Assembly: GCA_963576725.1 (NCBI GenBank)
Contig: OY755243.1
Location: forward strand, 82,075,945-82,139,944
Source: Azorinus chamasolen
Taxonomy: Eukaryota > Mollusca > Bivalvia > Cardiida > Solecurtidae
Length of the DNA: 64,000 nucleotides
Direction: 5' to 3'
The position numbers and the translations under genes were made by a program. Shown piece by piece: positions 20,596 through 29,851 of the stretch. The notes under the pieces were generated by a model. It was not told the origin of the DNA. It made no database searches and saw only the letters and a list, made by a program, of their open reading frames with translations. Each line of letters starts with the position of its first letter. The first letter of the stretch is position 1.

Positions 20596-21285
20596 TCTGT
20601 TACATATGTTTCCAGTTTATTACATGTGTGCCTGGTCTGTTACATGTATATCCAGTTTGTGGCATTGGTGCCATTTCTGTTACATTTTGTCCAGGTTGTT
20701 ACATACGTGCTTCTTCTGTTGCATATGTGTGTAGTTAATTACATTTATGACGTTTCTGTTCCATATGTGTGGAATTTGTTATATTTGTACCTTTTCTGTT
20801 ATATACGTGTATAGTTTGTTACATCTGTGTCGTTTAGGTTATATATATATATGTCCAGTTGTTTTTACATGTGAGCCTTTTCTGTTACATTTGTGTCAAT
20901 TGTGTTATATTTATGCTGGTTCCCATTACATATGTGTTCAGTGCGTTACATTTATGCTGGTTCCCGTTATATATGCGTCCAGTTTATTACATTTATGTCG
21001 ATGTGTATCTTTTCTATTACACACGCGGCCAGTAAATTACATTATTTTGTGCCCTGGTGCTCTTTCTGATACATATGTGTAAATGTATGCCGTTTCTCGT
21101 ACATAGTGCAGTCTATCACATTATCACATGTGTGCTGATTCTGATACGTATGTATCCAATCTGTTACATTTATGCATTTTCTGTTACATATAAGTGCAGT
21201 CTGTCACTTTTGTGCCCTTGTGCCTATTCTGATACACATGTGCCCATTCTGTTACATTTGTGTCTTTTCTGCTACATATGTGCCC
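20596..21285. repeat. Degenerate ~20-bp (40-bp higher order) tandem array
   Basis: Alternating words TCTGTTACATATGTGTCCAG and TTTGTTACATTTGTGCCTTT recur with heavy drift. The overlapping open frames of 97-113 codons here are leucine/cysteine/valine-rich artefacts of this periodicity. Confidence 0.8.
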
Positions 21286-21384
21286 AAAATGGGAACTCTC
21301 CTGTCGTCTTTACATTTATGATCATGGCAATTGATTATTACAGTTTATAAGGTGACGCGCTCTTTCATTACTTTTCAAAAACAT

Positions 21385-21485
21385 TATGAGAGTCTCATCT
21401 GGATCCAAACTGTTTGCATGGGTTATCAAGGAATCGCCCACGGCGACCCGATTCGAATTTGATCCATGATGAGACGTCGCGTTTT
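21385..21485. repeat. B5 half-element
   Basis: GAGTCTCATCTGGATCCAAA, CTGTTTGCATGGGTTATC and a following GATCCATGATGAGACGTCGC. Ends are not clear. Confidence 0.45.
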
Positions 21486-21494
21486 GGCATGTTG

Positions 21495-21736
21495 TTAACC
21501 CTTCTCTTGCTGAATTTTAAAATACATTTCTCTTTCTTTACCCATGCCCTGTTGTATAATTACATATATCTTTTTTTTATTTCGCTGTACAATTACTGCT
21601 GTGGAGTGCACTGGTTGCACAATCAACTTGTAAATAGTGCAAACCCTGATGAGACAGCTCCTGCAGGAGCTGTCTCATCTGGGTCTTCACTATTTACAGG
21701 TAGGTATATTGACGTGAATAGCAAGCGAAGAATTAA
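21495..21736 (+). mobile_element. B4 element, 242 bp, TTAA-flanked
   Basis: It starts TTAACCCTTCTCTTGCTGAA and ends ATAGCAAGCGAAGAATTAA. The hairpin GTAAATAGTGCAAACCCTGA, TGAGACAGCTCC pairs with GGAGCTGTCTCATCTGGGTC around GCTCCTGCAGGAGC. The left flank TTTACCCATGCCCTGTTGTA is shared with the 31285 and 61566 copies. Confidence 0.85.
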
Positions 21737-21933
21737 CAGTTTCAGTATAGCTTGATCAGAAATTGAACAGAAAGCGATCATATGAGTACAAGGGTTGAAT
21801 GATTACTGATCTTAGGCTTTAAATCCATGAAGCCATTTCAACTCTCTGCATGATTTTATCGGGCAAAATTAGCTTATGTTCATGGCGGACGCTAATTCCG
21901 TTTTGATTTGTTTCCATATAAGGAACCGTTTCA

Positions 21934-22045
21934 CATTAACCCTTACAGTGCAGGATACGAGTCACCAATGTCCTTTGCAAACAGTGTAGACCCGGATGAG
22001 AGGGCTGCTAAAGGAACCCTATTACCAGGGTCTGCACTGTTTGTC
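21934..22045. repeat. TTAA-type element with J-like hairpin
   Basis: ATTAACCCTTACAGTGCAGG, then TTTGCAAACAGTGTAGACCC ... CCAGGGTCTGCACTGTTTG around GCTGCTAAAGGAAC. Confidence 0.5.
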
Positions 22046-22248
22046 ATGTTACACTTTTCTTTAGAAAAATCCATAAATATTCACCGTAAACTTGACCTGT
22101 TTGAATTTTGGAATAGTCCATTTGAAAATTCACCGTTGTAAGGGCTATTAAGCCATATAAATCGATACAGTACACGCTAGGATGATACAGTGGTATGATG
22201 AGACCCAAGCAATGATATGGGTCCAATGAATCAGCTGCTTTTTGAATA

Positions 22249-22653
22249 CAAATAAACCTCTAAACCGGAATTTTAAAAATGACAAATGGATGTCTATTTT
22301 TGGCAAGTAGTTGCTTAACCCGTTCCTCCATAAATACGCCTTTCTACGCCTTTATAAAAGTTACTTTATGAAAACCATTGTGATAAGTAGAGCATTTGCT
22401 CCATAGGAGCAAATGCTCTATTTATCACAATGGCTTCAAAACTACACACTTCTAACATTTTTTCTTTTCTCTAGTAAATGCTCCTTTTCGGTAGATTTAT
22501 TCAAAGTGATTTGATCTAAAATAGCCTATGAGGTAATGGGTTAAGCTCATTCGGGACTTTCTGCATGACCTTTTACCCTGCATTAAGCTGCCACCTGTCT
22601 TAAAGAGCGATATTGATACTTATTTGAACATCCGGTTTAGCGGAGCTTCACTG
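22249..22653. mobile_element. P1 element interrupted by a B3 element
   Basis: Left end CAAATAAACCTCTAAACCGG and right end CCGGTTTAGCGGAGCTTCACTG. The left hairpin arm is cut at AGTAGTTGCTTAA, where B3 begins. P1 resumes as TTAAGCTCATTCGGGACTTT, CTGCATGACC with part of the arm lost. Confidence 0.8.
22315..22544 (-). mobile_element. B3 element, 230 bp, nested in P1 core
   Basis: TTAACCCGTTCCTCCATAAA to GAGGTAATGGGTTAA, with TTAA at both ends. It carries an intact hairpin CATTGTGATAAGTAGAGCAT, TTGCTCCATAGGAGCAA. The target is the GCTTAATGC of the P core. Confidence 0.88.
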
Positions 22654-22956
22654 TCTTGGTACATTCACGATCCTTAAAGCATCGATTCTTGATGTATGAA
22701 ATAAAGTGATGGATTCGTTGTTCGCCAATCCCATAATCACTGTCTATCTCTGCTTATAGCAACATTAATATGCCCACATTGAATTAAAATGGACATGGAT
22801 GGTATTTCATGATACATGTATCGTAAATTGCGCAATAAAAATAAGCCTTTAGCTTGCTAAACAGAATGTCAACGACAAAATAATGGCATCTGCATCTAGT
22901 CAACACTAATTTTCTTCTTCGTTTATGGCCTTAAGGAAACTGATCATAGTGTTAAA

Positions 22957-23045
22957 CAGATTGGATGCCTGATGTGACGCCAAGTTACTCGGCGTCTCAT
23001 CAGGATCCAATCTATTTGATACTCGGTTAATAGTTTCCTAACTTT
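22957..23045. repeat. B5 hairpin
   Basis: GATTGGATGCCTGATGTGAC, GCCAAGTTACTCGGCGTC, ATCAGGATCCAATCTATTTG, ATACTCGGTTAATAGTTTCC. Confidence 0.65.
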
Positions 23046-23327
23046 GTAACTAATTGGATGTAAATATTCACCTACTGACGTAACAAGTGTGATGGACATG
23101 CAGACAGATGGACTGTCAAATAAAAGGGCGGACGGGTGGACGACGGTGAATTATACTTCGGCACTTTTCGTACAGCAATATTGTACATCGAGTACATTAC
23201 GGAATATTATGTCGGTGACCTAATATTATCGTGTATTTTAAGAGGCTTAGAAAAGAGCACAACAAGCGGAAACCAACGCTCCCTGATAACGTTATGAAGA
23301 GGTCTAAAAGACGTTGAACAGCATTGC

Positions 23328-23546
23328 TTTACGCCATAGATGCGCCTTCTTACGACATGGCAAATAGAGTTGACCCAGATCAAATGGCCCCTGTAGTAGC
23401 CGTCTGATCAAGACTTGGTATATAGATCTGATTTTACAGTTTCCATGGCCAGGTTCTGTGCTCGCAAGCCCTTTTATAAAATATATAAAATCTAATTAAT
23501 ATTTAGTTATTATTTCTTACATGACCATTCATGAAGTTAAATAAAT
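23328..23546 (+). mobile_element. B1 element, decayed
   Basis: GCTTTACGCCATAGATGCGC, AGAGTTGACCCAGATCAAAT, GTAGCCGTCTGATCAAG, CAGTTTCCATGGCCAGG and TTATTTCTTACATGACCATT, with the right end AAGTTAAATA. Confidence 0.65.
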
Positions 23547-23629
23547 GTCAAAATTCGAGCGTTGAACGATTATATCTATAATAACGCCAACTACTTACCG
23601 GTGCAGATTTCTTCCTGAAAATTAAGACT

Positions 23630-23814
23630 GAAGTAGAACCTTCTTAAACGGCCATTCATTTATTGAAAATAGGAGTCTTTTAAAAAAAGTGGTTGCTTAA
23701 TGCATGGCAAAAGTAATGCAGAAAGCTTCTATCTGACCCTGCATTAATCTACCACCTGTCTCCAAGACCGATATTTACACTAAATTTAACGTCCGGTTTG
23801 GGGGTCTTTTACAA
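23630..23814. mobile_element. Chimeric P3-left / P1-right element
   Basis: The left side is P3: GTAGAACCTTCTTAAACGGC, AAGTGGTTGCTTAATGCATG, GCAAAAGTAATGCAGAAAGC. The right side is P1: CCACCTGTCTCCAAGACCGA, TTTAACGTCCGGTTTGGGGG. The switch lies in the shared hairpin. Confidence 0.72.
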
Positions 23815-24023
23815 TATTCTCGTATAGCTGGAATGTAAGGGGTAGGCGACAATTGATTGATAGGACGTGTGAAACTAGAACAGACGCCAGGCAGGAAATT
23901 AGGAAATGACATATGAGTGTAGTCCACAGAAACACAAGAAGTACAAAATAAATTTCGCGCTCATACATACGTACGCGACCTTTATATAACTCTGCCTTTC
24001 CTGTTCCACAAGTCTTAAATAAC

Positions 24024-25400
24024 TTAAAGGGAAAGTCCCTACATTTGACGCGTTTAAAAAATGCCTAAGATATACAAAACTCATTTGTTGATTTGCCTAA
24101 AAGAAGTATATCGCAAGTACACTTATCGAATAAACGTTGACAAAACGTCCATTTGTTTGATACCGAAGACCCAGATGTTATTCTCCGATGTTTCAATTTT
24201 ATTCGGGCTGGGTTTTAGTTTTGTATCTGTTCGCGTCTCTCTGGCCACTTCCGAGAAAAGCTGTTATACCCCCATTCCACTAGGCGGCGATCTGTGGCGC
24301 TCTGTGAGAGCGCCAAAGATCGCCAAATAGAGCGTCACGATCGCCAGAAGCGCCACCTAATCTCTAGTGGATCTCTATCAGATCTCCATGATCACCTGCA
24401 CAAAGATCCGTGGCGCTCCGCCCAGAACGCCATCAAATCAAATCAAATCGCCACTTGATCGCCAAAATCGCAATCGGAGCGCTACTTGATCGCCATAGGA
24501 GCGCTACTTGATCGCCAAGATCGTAACCGAAGCGCTATCGGATCGCCTACGAGCACCATCGTTGTCTTATATCTTTACTTATATAATATTAATATACAAT
24601 ATAATGTTTAATATATCTTGTGTATATGATGGTGTACTATGTACAAATCAATAAAATATATGTTCTGTTCTGTTCTCTCAAGCCTTCGCGCTCCTCTGCA
24701 ACCAAGCGTAAAACTGTTGTGCGCGGTAGAACGTCACGGGTTTTCATAGCATCTCGTCCTAATCGGATTGCCTGGAGCGCTAATTGAGCGATAATGAATC
24801 TCCACAGATCGCCGCGATCGCTATCGGATCTAGCTCGAACGCCATAGATCTCAGGGATCGCCCTCGAAGCGCAAATAGAGCGTATTCGATCGCCTCTTAC
24901 TCGCCCTGAATCGCCACGGAGCGAAAACTTATCATGGAGAGTCGCAACATTTGTGGGGAATTGGGTGGCGACCAAATGATATCAAGTCGCTATCGGATCG
25001 TGAAGATCGCTACTGAGTCGCAACTGGAGCGTTATCTGATAGTAATCGGGTCGTAAGTACCCCTATATCGCCCCATCCAGAAGAGATATATGGCACTCCT
25101 TCCTTCCGAGCGCGTAGATCGCCGTAGAGCGCCGCCTAGTGGAATGGGGGCATAACGTAAACAATGGAGGGATCGTGTGATCATCGGAAAATGCGGGAAA
25201 TTTGAAACGGAAAAGGCCGATAATACTTTGCTGTTGAACAAGAAATATAGTATTGGTGAAATTAGTTTATTTTGTACCACAAGGGCGGTTTTCGATATAA
25301 GTTCAAATTTATAATCTTCATATTGATGATTGAACATAACAAATACCAAGTTTTATGATATTATTGAAATATGCGTTCATTGTAGGGACTTCCTCTTTAA
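24024..25400. mobile_element. 1.38-kb TTAA-bounded TIR element
   Basis: The left end TTAAAGGGAAAGTCCCTACA, TTTGACGCG is matched in reverse by the right end TTAAAGAGGAAGTCCCTACA, ATGAACGCA. TTAA is present at both edges. No long conserved ORF was recognised. The GC-rich fold-back at 24262-25157 lies inside. The right flank (GACGGCAAAGTAATATCGGT, AGCTCATATATG, TTTTGCATTACG) is a P3 core, so the element probably landed in a P element. Confidence 0.72.
24262..25157. mobile_element. GC-rich fold-back element with ~27-bp inverted ends
   Basis: GTTATACCCCCATTCCACTA, GGCGGCG at the left is mirrored by CGCCGCCTAGTGGAATGGGG, GCATAAC at the right. The interior is rich in short words GATCGCC, GAGCGC and CGATCG in both orientations, in strong contrast to the AT-rich surroundings. 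A 112-codon minus-strand frame within has no recognisable domain. Confidence 0.78.
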
Positions 25401-25520
25401 TGGACGGCAAAGTAATATCGGTAGCTCATATATGATATTTTTGCATTACGTTCTACCTGCATTCTGCTACCACCTTCCTACATGACCTCAGACTTGTTTT
25501 AAAGGCCATTTTACTGCATT
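25401..25520. mobile_element. P3 right half
   Basis: GACGGCAAAGTAATATCGGT, AGCTCATATATGA, TTGCATTACGTTCTACCTGC, TGCTACCACCTTC and a weak right end AGGCCATTTTACTG. It probably belongs with a P copy split by the 24024 element. Confidence 0.5.
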
Positions 25521-25754
25521 TGCAATTCCTGCAAAGAAACCCAAATAGAAAAACTGAATAATAACAATTTCATAAACCATGCGTCCCTGTCGACAAATAT
25601 TTTTCAATACGTGCGCTTACTGTCCCATCCTATTTATAAAGTTGGTTCCTCTTACATAATTAACGCAAACAGGAGCACCTGCGCTCTTTTATCTGGTTCA
25701 AAAGTAAACACACGTCACAATTTTGTCTATGACTGCCGTTATATTTAGTTTGGG

Positions 25755-25822
25755 TCCGAATAAGACGCCATGTGACTCGACGTTTCATCAGGTTCCAAAT
25801 TCGTTGTTTTCTGAATTGTAAC
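25755..25822. repeat. B5 hairpin, decayed
   Basis: AGTTTGGGTCCGAATAAGAC, GCCATGTGACTCGACG, TTTCATCAGGTTCCAAATTC. Confidence 0.5.
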
Positions 25823-25875
25823 AGAAGTGAAATATAGTGTTACAGTTGTAGCAGAAGACACATTGAATGGATCAA

Positions 25876-26104
25876 TTAACCCATTCCCTCATAGACTGTT
25901 TTTAGACCCAATCTCTTTGAATAAATCTACCGAAAAGGAGCATTTACTAGAGAAAAGGAAAATGTCAGAATTTTGTAGTATTGAAACCATTGTTATAAAT
26001 AGAGCATTTGCTCCTATGGAGCAAATGCTCTATTTATCATAATGGTTTCAAGAAGTGACTTTTACAGAGGCGTAGAAAGGTGTATTTATGGAGGAAAGGG
26101 TTAA
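25876..26104 (+). mobile_element. B3 reference copy, 229 bp, TTAA-flanked
   Basis: TTAACCCATTCCCTCATAGA to TTATGGAGGAAAGGGTTAA. The hairpin GAAACCATTGTTATAAATAG, AGCATTTGCTCC pairs with GGAGCAAATGCTCTATTTAT, CATAATGGTTTC around CTATGG. No coding despite an overlapping 71-codon frame. Confidence 0.9.
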
Positions 26105-26282
26105 AATCATTAGCTTAATATTCTTATTCTTGGGAACTACATTTATGGCGTATGATTAACCTAAAATCGATGCTATTGATCATCTTAGCAATTGTTGTTC
26201 GAGGACGTGAAAAGCGAAATGTGGAAATATGTCAAAAATTAAAACGGAAACAATATGAACATCGATATAATTTGTGTAAAAG

Positions 26283-26500
26283 TGTATGTGCTATGCCTAT
26301 GTGTGTATAAGTATGTATGTGTATGTATGTATAATCGTATGCGTGTATGTGTGTGCTAGTGTGCGCATGTGTATGGCTGTGTATGTGTATGTCTGTTTGT
26401 ATATGTGATTGTGTGTGTATGTTTGTGCATGTGTGTATGTGTATGTATTTGTGTATATGTGTTCAAGCATGTGCGTATGTGTGGGAATGTATATAGATTC
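26283..26500. repeat. (GT/AT)-rich simple-sequence tract
   Basis: Irregular GTATGTGT/GTGTATGT repeats, continuing weakly at 26555-26600. Confidence 0.85.
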
Positions 26501-26628
26501 AGTACAAATGTCTGATGAAAAACACCCAGATAAATAAATATCATTTTATCTTTTATTATATATGTATCTATATGTGTATGTATCTGTATGTGTATATGGG
26601 GGCATTACGCTGTCCTGATATCTGTGTA

Positions 26629-26817
26629 CAGTAGAAACTGCCCTAAGCGACAATCAAAAAGAGGTCTAATTATGGGTCTGTTGGGCAGATGGTAGCTTAA
26701 TGCAGGTAAAAAGTAATGTAAGGTCCCGCATTGCTTTCACCGTGAATTAAGCGACCATCTGAAATTTGAGACCCCTGTGATCAAAACATGAATGACGGCT
26801 TAGGACCGGTTCTACTG
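26629..26817. mobile_element. P3 element, TA-flanked
   Basis: CAGTAGAAACTGCCCTAAGC at the left and GGCTTAGGACCGGTTCTACTG at the right, TA outside on both sides. The hairpin arms are shortened at the centre (GTAATGTAAGGTCCCGCATTGC). Confidence 0.82.
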
Positions 26818-26939
26818 TATAATGTTAATTCTTTCCAGAATAAAGCCTTCCTGGTTGAAAGACATTCACGTCTAATGGAGAGATTGCCTGTTTGTTATCT
26901 AATTTGCTCTATTCTCCATTTAGCCATTTCTCACATCAT

Positions 26940-27113
26940 TTCCATTTAACAGTCGATATGTCGACATATGAACTGCTACTGTCTGGTCAGATCCTGTTAA
27001 AGCAAATTAAACCTCTAGCTATGGACAGGACACACTCGTTACTATGCTATTACTTGTCGCAAATTGGAACCGCCGAAAGTAATTGTAGCCTTATGTCAAC
27101 TTCTATTAGTGTA
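26940..27113. repeat. Dispersed repeat R1, copy 2, split by P1
   Basis: ACTGCTACTGTCTGGTCAGA, ACAGGACACACTCGTTACTA, ACTTGTCGCAAATTGGAACC, then ATTGTAGCCTTATGTCAACT. The last 33 bp recur right of the following P1 element (27332-27366). Confidence 0.65.
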
Positions 27114-27331
27114 CAGCCAAACCTCTCTAAACCGGACGTTAATTTTGGTATATAAATATATATATATATATCGATCTTGGAGACAGGTGGCAGCTTAATG
27201 CAAAATGAAAGGCATGCAGTAAGCTCCTCTTGGAGCTTTCTGCATGACTTTCGCCCTGCATTAAGCAGCTACCTGTCTGAAAGTATCTAAATTCTTCTTT
27301 ACTAGAATTCCGGTTTAGAAGGGGTTTAGTG
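27114..27331. mobile_element. P1 element flanked by 33-bp direct repeats
   Basis: CAGCCAAACCTCTCTAAACC to CGGTTTAGAAGGGGTTTAGTG, TA on both sides. The hairpin is intact (GCTCCTCTTGGAGC). A (TA)n run near 27145-27170 has expanded inside the left end. Confidence 0.82.
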
Positions 27332-27432
27332 TAATTGTAGCCTTATGTCAACTCCTATCAGTGTATTCAATAAGTTCTTCCTCTCGTACACAACTTAGCC
27401 CCTTACTATGCTGTGATAAACACAATATCTGT

Positions 27433-27594
27433 TCCAATTGAAGCCCGTGACTACTTCCGAATCGATCAAGCTTTTGAAATACTAATCCTCGAGTATCAAA
27501 CAGCTTGGATCCTGATAAGACATCGAGTTTTTCTCGGCGTCTCGTCTGTTTGCAAATGCGAGAACGATCGAGGCTAGCGGGCCAGGGTTAATAA
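27433..27594. repeat. B5 element
   Basis: GACTACTTCCGAATCGATCA, AGCTTTTGAAATACTAATCC, CAAACAGCTTGGATCCTGAT, TTCTCGGCGTCTCGTCTG, then TTTGCAAATGCGAG and the terminus GCCAGGGTTAA. Confidence 0.65.
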
Positions 27595-27694
27595 GATTGT
27601 TACCGCCAATCAGTGGTTACACACTCTCTTATATTAAGTGTTTACGTACAAAAGTCCCCCTAATTACCCTAATAATTCGGACATACAGAATTAG

Positions 27695-27734
27695 GCAAAT
27701 AGTGCTGACCAAGATCAGGGTATACACTATTTGC
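27695..27734. repeat. J palindrome with deleted centre
   Basis: GCAAATAGTGCTGACC / ATACACTATTTGC; the central stem is missing. Confidence 0.5.
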
Positions 27735-27751
27735 TACATTATTTGTCTACT

Positions 27752-27935
27752 TTAACCCATTCCCTCGTATTGATGCCGTTTGGCGCCCCTGTACAAGTTA
27801 CTTTTTGTAACCATTGTGATAAATAGAACATTTGCTCCATAGGAGCAAATGCTCTATTTATCACAATGGTTTCAATACAACCTCTAAAATTGTTCCCTTT
27901 TCTATTAAATGCTTCCATTCAATAGAATTATTATT
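27752..27935 (-). mobile_element. B3 element, right end diverged
   Basis: TTAACCCATTCCCTCGTATT, then a perfect hairpin around GCTCCATAGGAGC. The distal part (TTCTATTAAATGCTTCCATT) fades without a TTAA. Confidence 0.72.
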
Positions 27936-28169
27936 GTTCTAACTATTTGAAAATCAAGTTTGTGTTCGGTTTTTGTGTAGGGGGCGATATAATTCTGTTA
28001 CAGGAAAGGTGTAGGAGTATTGTAATTGTTAACGGAAAGGCGGTGCCTGTTGCTTTCTAATTGGCCAATTGTTAAATTCGAAATAAAATTGTTATATTCG
28101 AAATAAAATAGTAAAACATCGAACCACTCAAAATGATTACAGATTACAAAGAAAGTTTAAACGAATATG

Positions 28170-28550
28170 TAACCTTTATACCTGCCTTAACTCTGTCGCT
28201 GCCGAATTCTGTCGTCTGCTAACTTTGTCGTCTGTTGCAATTTTCTTTTCTATTTTTAAATTTTCTTCGTATTTTGTTTTGTTTCAAAAGCATAATCACA
28301 ATAACAAACAGTGTGGATCCTGATGAGACGCCGAGTTACTCGGCGTCTTATCTGGATTCAAACTGTTTGCATAGGTAATCACAGATGTCACATTGACAGC
28401 GAAACAGTTAAGCGGCCATTTCAATTTTTGAACATATAAGTCTTTAAAAAGTAGGTGGTTGCTTAATGCAAAGCAAACGTAATGCCTTACTTTTGACCTG
28501 CATTAAGTTACAACCTGCCTTACAGACCCATAATTGACCTCTTTCTACTG
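28170..28550. mobile_element. P3 element interrupted by a B2 element
   Basis: The left remnant TTTATACCTGCCTTAA is cut by B2. P3 resumes as TTAAGCGGCCATTTCAATTT, TAGGTGGTTGCTTAATGCAA and ends GACCTCTTTCTACTG-TA. The insertion site is the same TTAA of the P3 terminus used at 279. Confidence 0.75.
28187..28411 (-). mobile_element. B2 element, 225 bp, nested in P3
   Basis: TTAACTCTGTCGCTGCCGAA to TTGACAGCGAAACAGTTAA. It holds TGTCGTCTGCTAACTTTGTC and the hairpin GATGAGACGCCGAGTTACTC around GGCGTC. Confidence 0.85.
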
Positions 28551-28598
28551 TATTAGACACATTCTACTGTATGCAAACGTACTGGAGCCAGATGAGGC

Positions 28599-28989
28599 GA
28601 TGTGTAACTCCTTGTCTCATAATGATCCAGATGATTGATACCCAATGATGTGTAACTGCTTGTCTCATAATGATCCAAGATGTTTGATACCCAATGATGT
28701 GTAACTTCTTGTCTCATAATGATCCAAGATGATTGATACCCAATGATGTGTAACTCCTTGTCTCATAATGATCCAAGATGATTGATACCCAATGATGTGT
28801 AACTCCTTGTCTCATAATGATCCAAGATGTTTGATACCCAATGATGTGTAACTCCTTGTCTCATAATGATCCAAGATGATTGATACCCAATGATGTGTAA
28901 CTCCTTGTCTCATAATGATCCAAGATGATTGATACCCAATGATGTGTAACTCCTTGTCTCATAATGATCCAAGATGATTGATACCCAAT
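28599..28989. repeat. 49-bp minisatellite, 8 copies, derived from B5
   Basis: The unit GATGTGTAACTCCTTGTCTC + ATAATGATCCAAGATGATTG + ATACCCAAT is the B5 arm plus the adjoining TGTTTGACACTCGAT-type flank. Units differ mainly by GATGATTG/GATGTTTG. Confidence 0.92.
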
Positions 28990-29041
28990 CAATAACTCCT
29001 CTAACGCCGCAGAAGTAGTCGATATTGCACCAGGTTCAAAG

Positions 29042-29281
29042 TTAACCCTTTACTCCATAAATACGCATTTATACTCCTTTGCAAACCGAGTAGACCAAGA
29101 TCAGACGGCTCCTATATGAGCCGTCTGATCAGGGTCGGCTCTATTTGCTTATGAAAAATTATATCTGCTTTTCTTCAGTTTTTGCTTTGGAAAACATTTC
29201 ATGCCATTTTAAATAATAATCCAATTAATCTTCATGATGTCAATTATTTCTGTTATAAATATTCACGGAGTAGATGGTTCA
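29042..29281 (+). mobile_element. B1 element, 240 bp, nested in B5
   Basis: TTAACCCTTTACTCCATAAA to CACGGAGTAGATGGTTCA. The hairpin GAGTAGACCAAGATCAGACG, GCTCCTATATGAGC, CGTCTGATCAGGGTCGGCTC is intact. The right TTAA reads TTCA. Confidence 0.85.
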
Positions 29282-29342
29282 GCAGACATTATTGTTTTCA
29301 CAGCGGGGTAAAAAAAGCTATAACAGAACTGAAATACATGTA

Positions 29343-29512
29343 CAGTAAAACCTCTCTTTAACGGCCACTAAATTGTGTAATTAGTTCATATTTGGGACAG
29401 ATGGCTGCTGAAAGCAAAGTGAAAGTAAAACAGAACGCTCCTATAGGAGCGTTTTGTTTAACGTTCACAATACTTGCTGTCATTTAGTGGTCGTTATAGA
29501 GAGGTTTTACTG
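29343..29512. mobile_element. P2 element, TA-flanked, arm shortened
   Basis: CAGTAAAACCTCTCTTTAAC to GTTATAGAGAGGTTTTACTG. The centre AACGCTCCTATAGGAGCGTT is perfect. About 35 bp of the right arm (CTTTAAGCAGCCACCTG region) are missing. Confidence 0.88.
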
Positions 29513-29851
29513 TACTCTCACAGTATACAAATAAAGGTAATATTTTCAGCTTTAACAATTTATCCATTAATGTATAGCGTATGCCTATTGGCTAAATAAT
29601 GGCTAAGATTAGAATAAAGTTGTTATTTTAACTGTCTTGTGTTTTGTGTGTTTAGTTTTTTGAGCATTGATGTCATATTTCCCAAGAAACTAATTTCATA
29701 AGATTAAACGCGCCTATTTTCTTTGATGATACGAATAAAGCTCAATTCATATAACTTCACTGTTTTCATTCATGTGTGTAGCTTCCAATAGCTATATATT
29801 TCTACAGTCGTTTTCCCAAAGCATCATTCAAATGAAATTGTTCGGATAATA

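Larger units (their letters stand above)
28565..29325. mobile_element. B5 element expanded by a 49-bp array and interrupted by B1
   Basis: The left part is TGCAAACGTACTGGAGCCAG, TGAGG. The array at 28599-28989 sits at the hairpin. Flank follows (AATAACTCCTCTAACGCCGC, AGAAGTAGTCGATATTGCAC), then the nested B1. B5 resumes as GCAGACATTATTGTTTTCAC, AGCGGGGTA. Confidence 0.7.

Noticed and set aside
20473..21350. Series of 97-113-codon cysteine/leucine-rich open frames resembling membrane proteins
   Set aside because: They follow the ~20-bp degenerate tandem repeat and overlap each other in different frames.
24637..25349. GC-rich segment as a CpG-island promoter or exon
   Set aside because: The ends are clear inverted repeats and the interior is short-word repetition (GATCGCC, GAGCGC), so a fold-back element explains it better.
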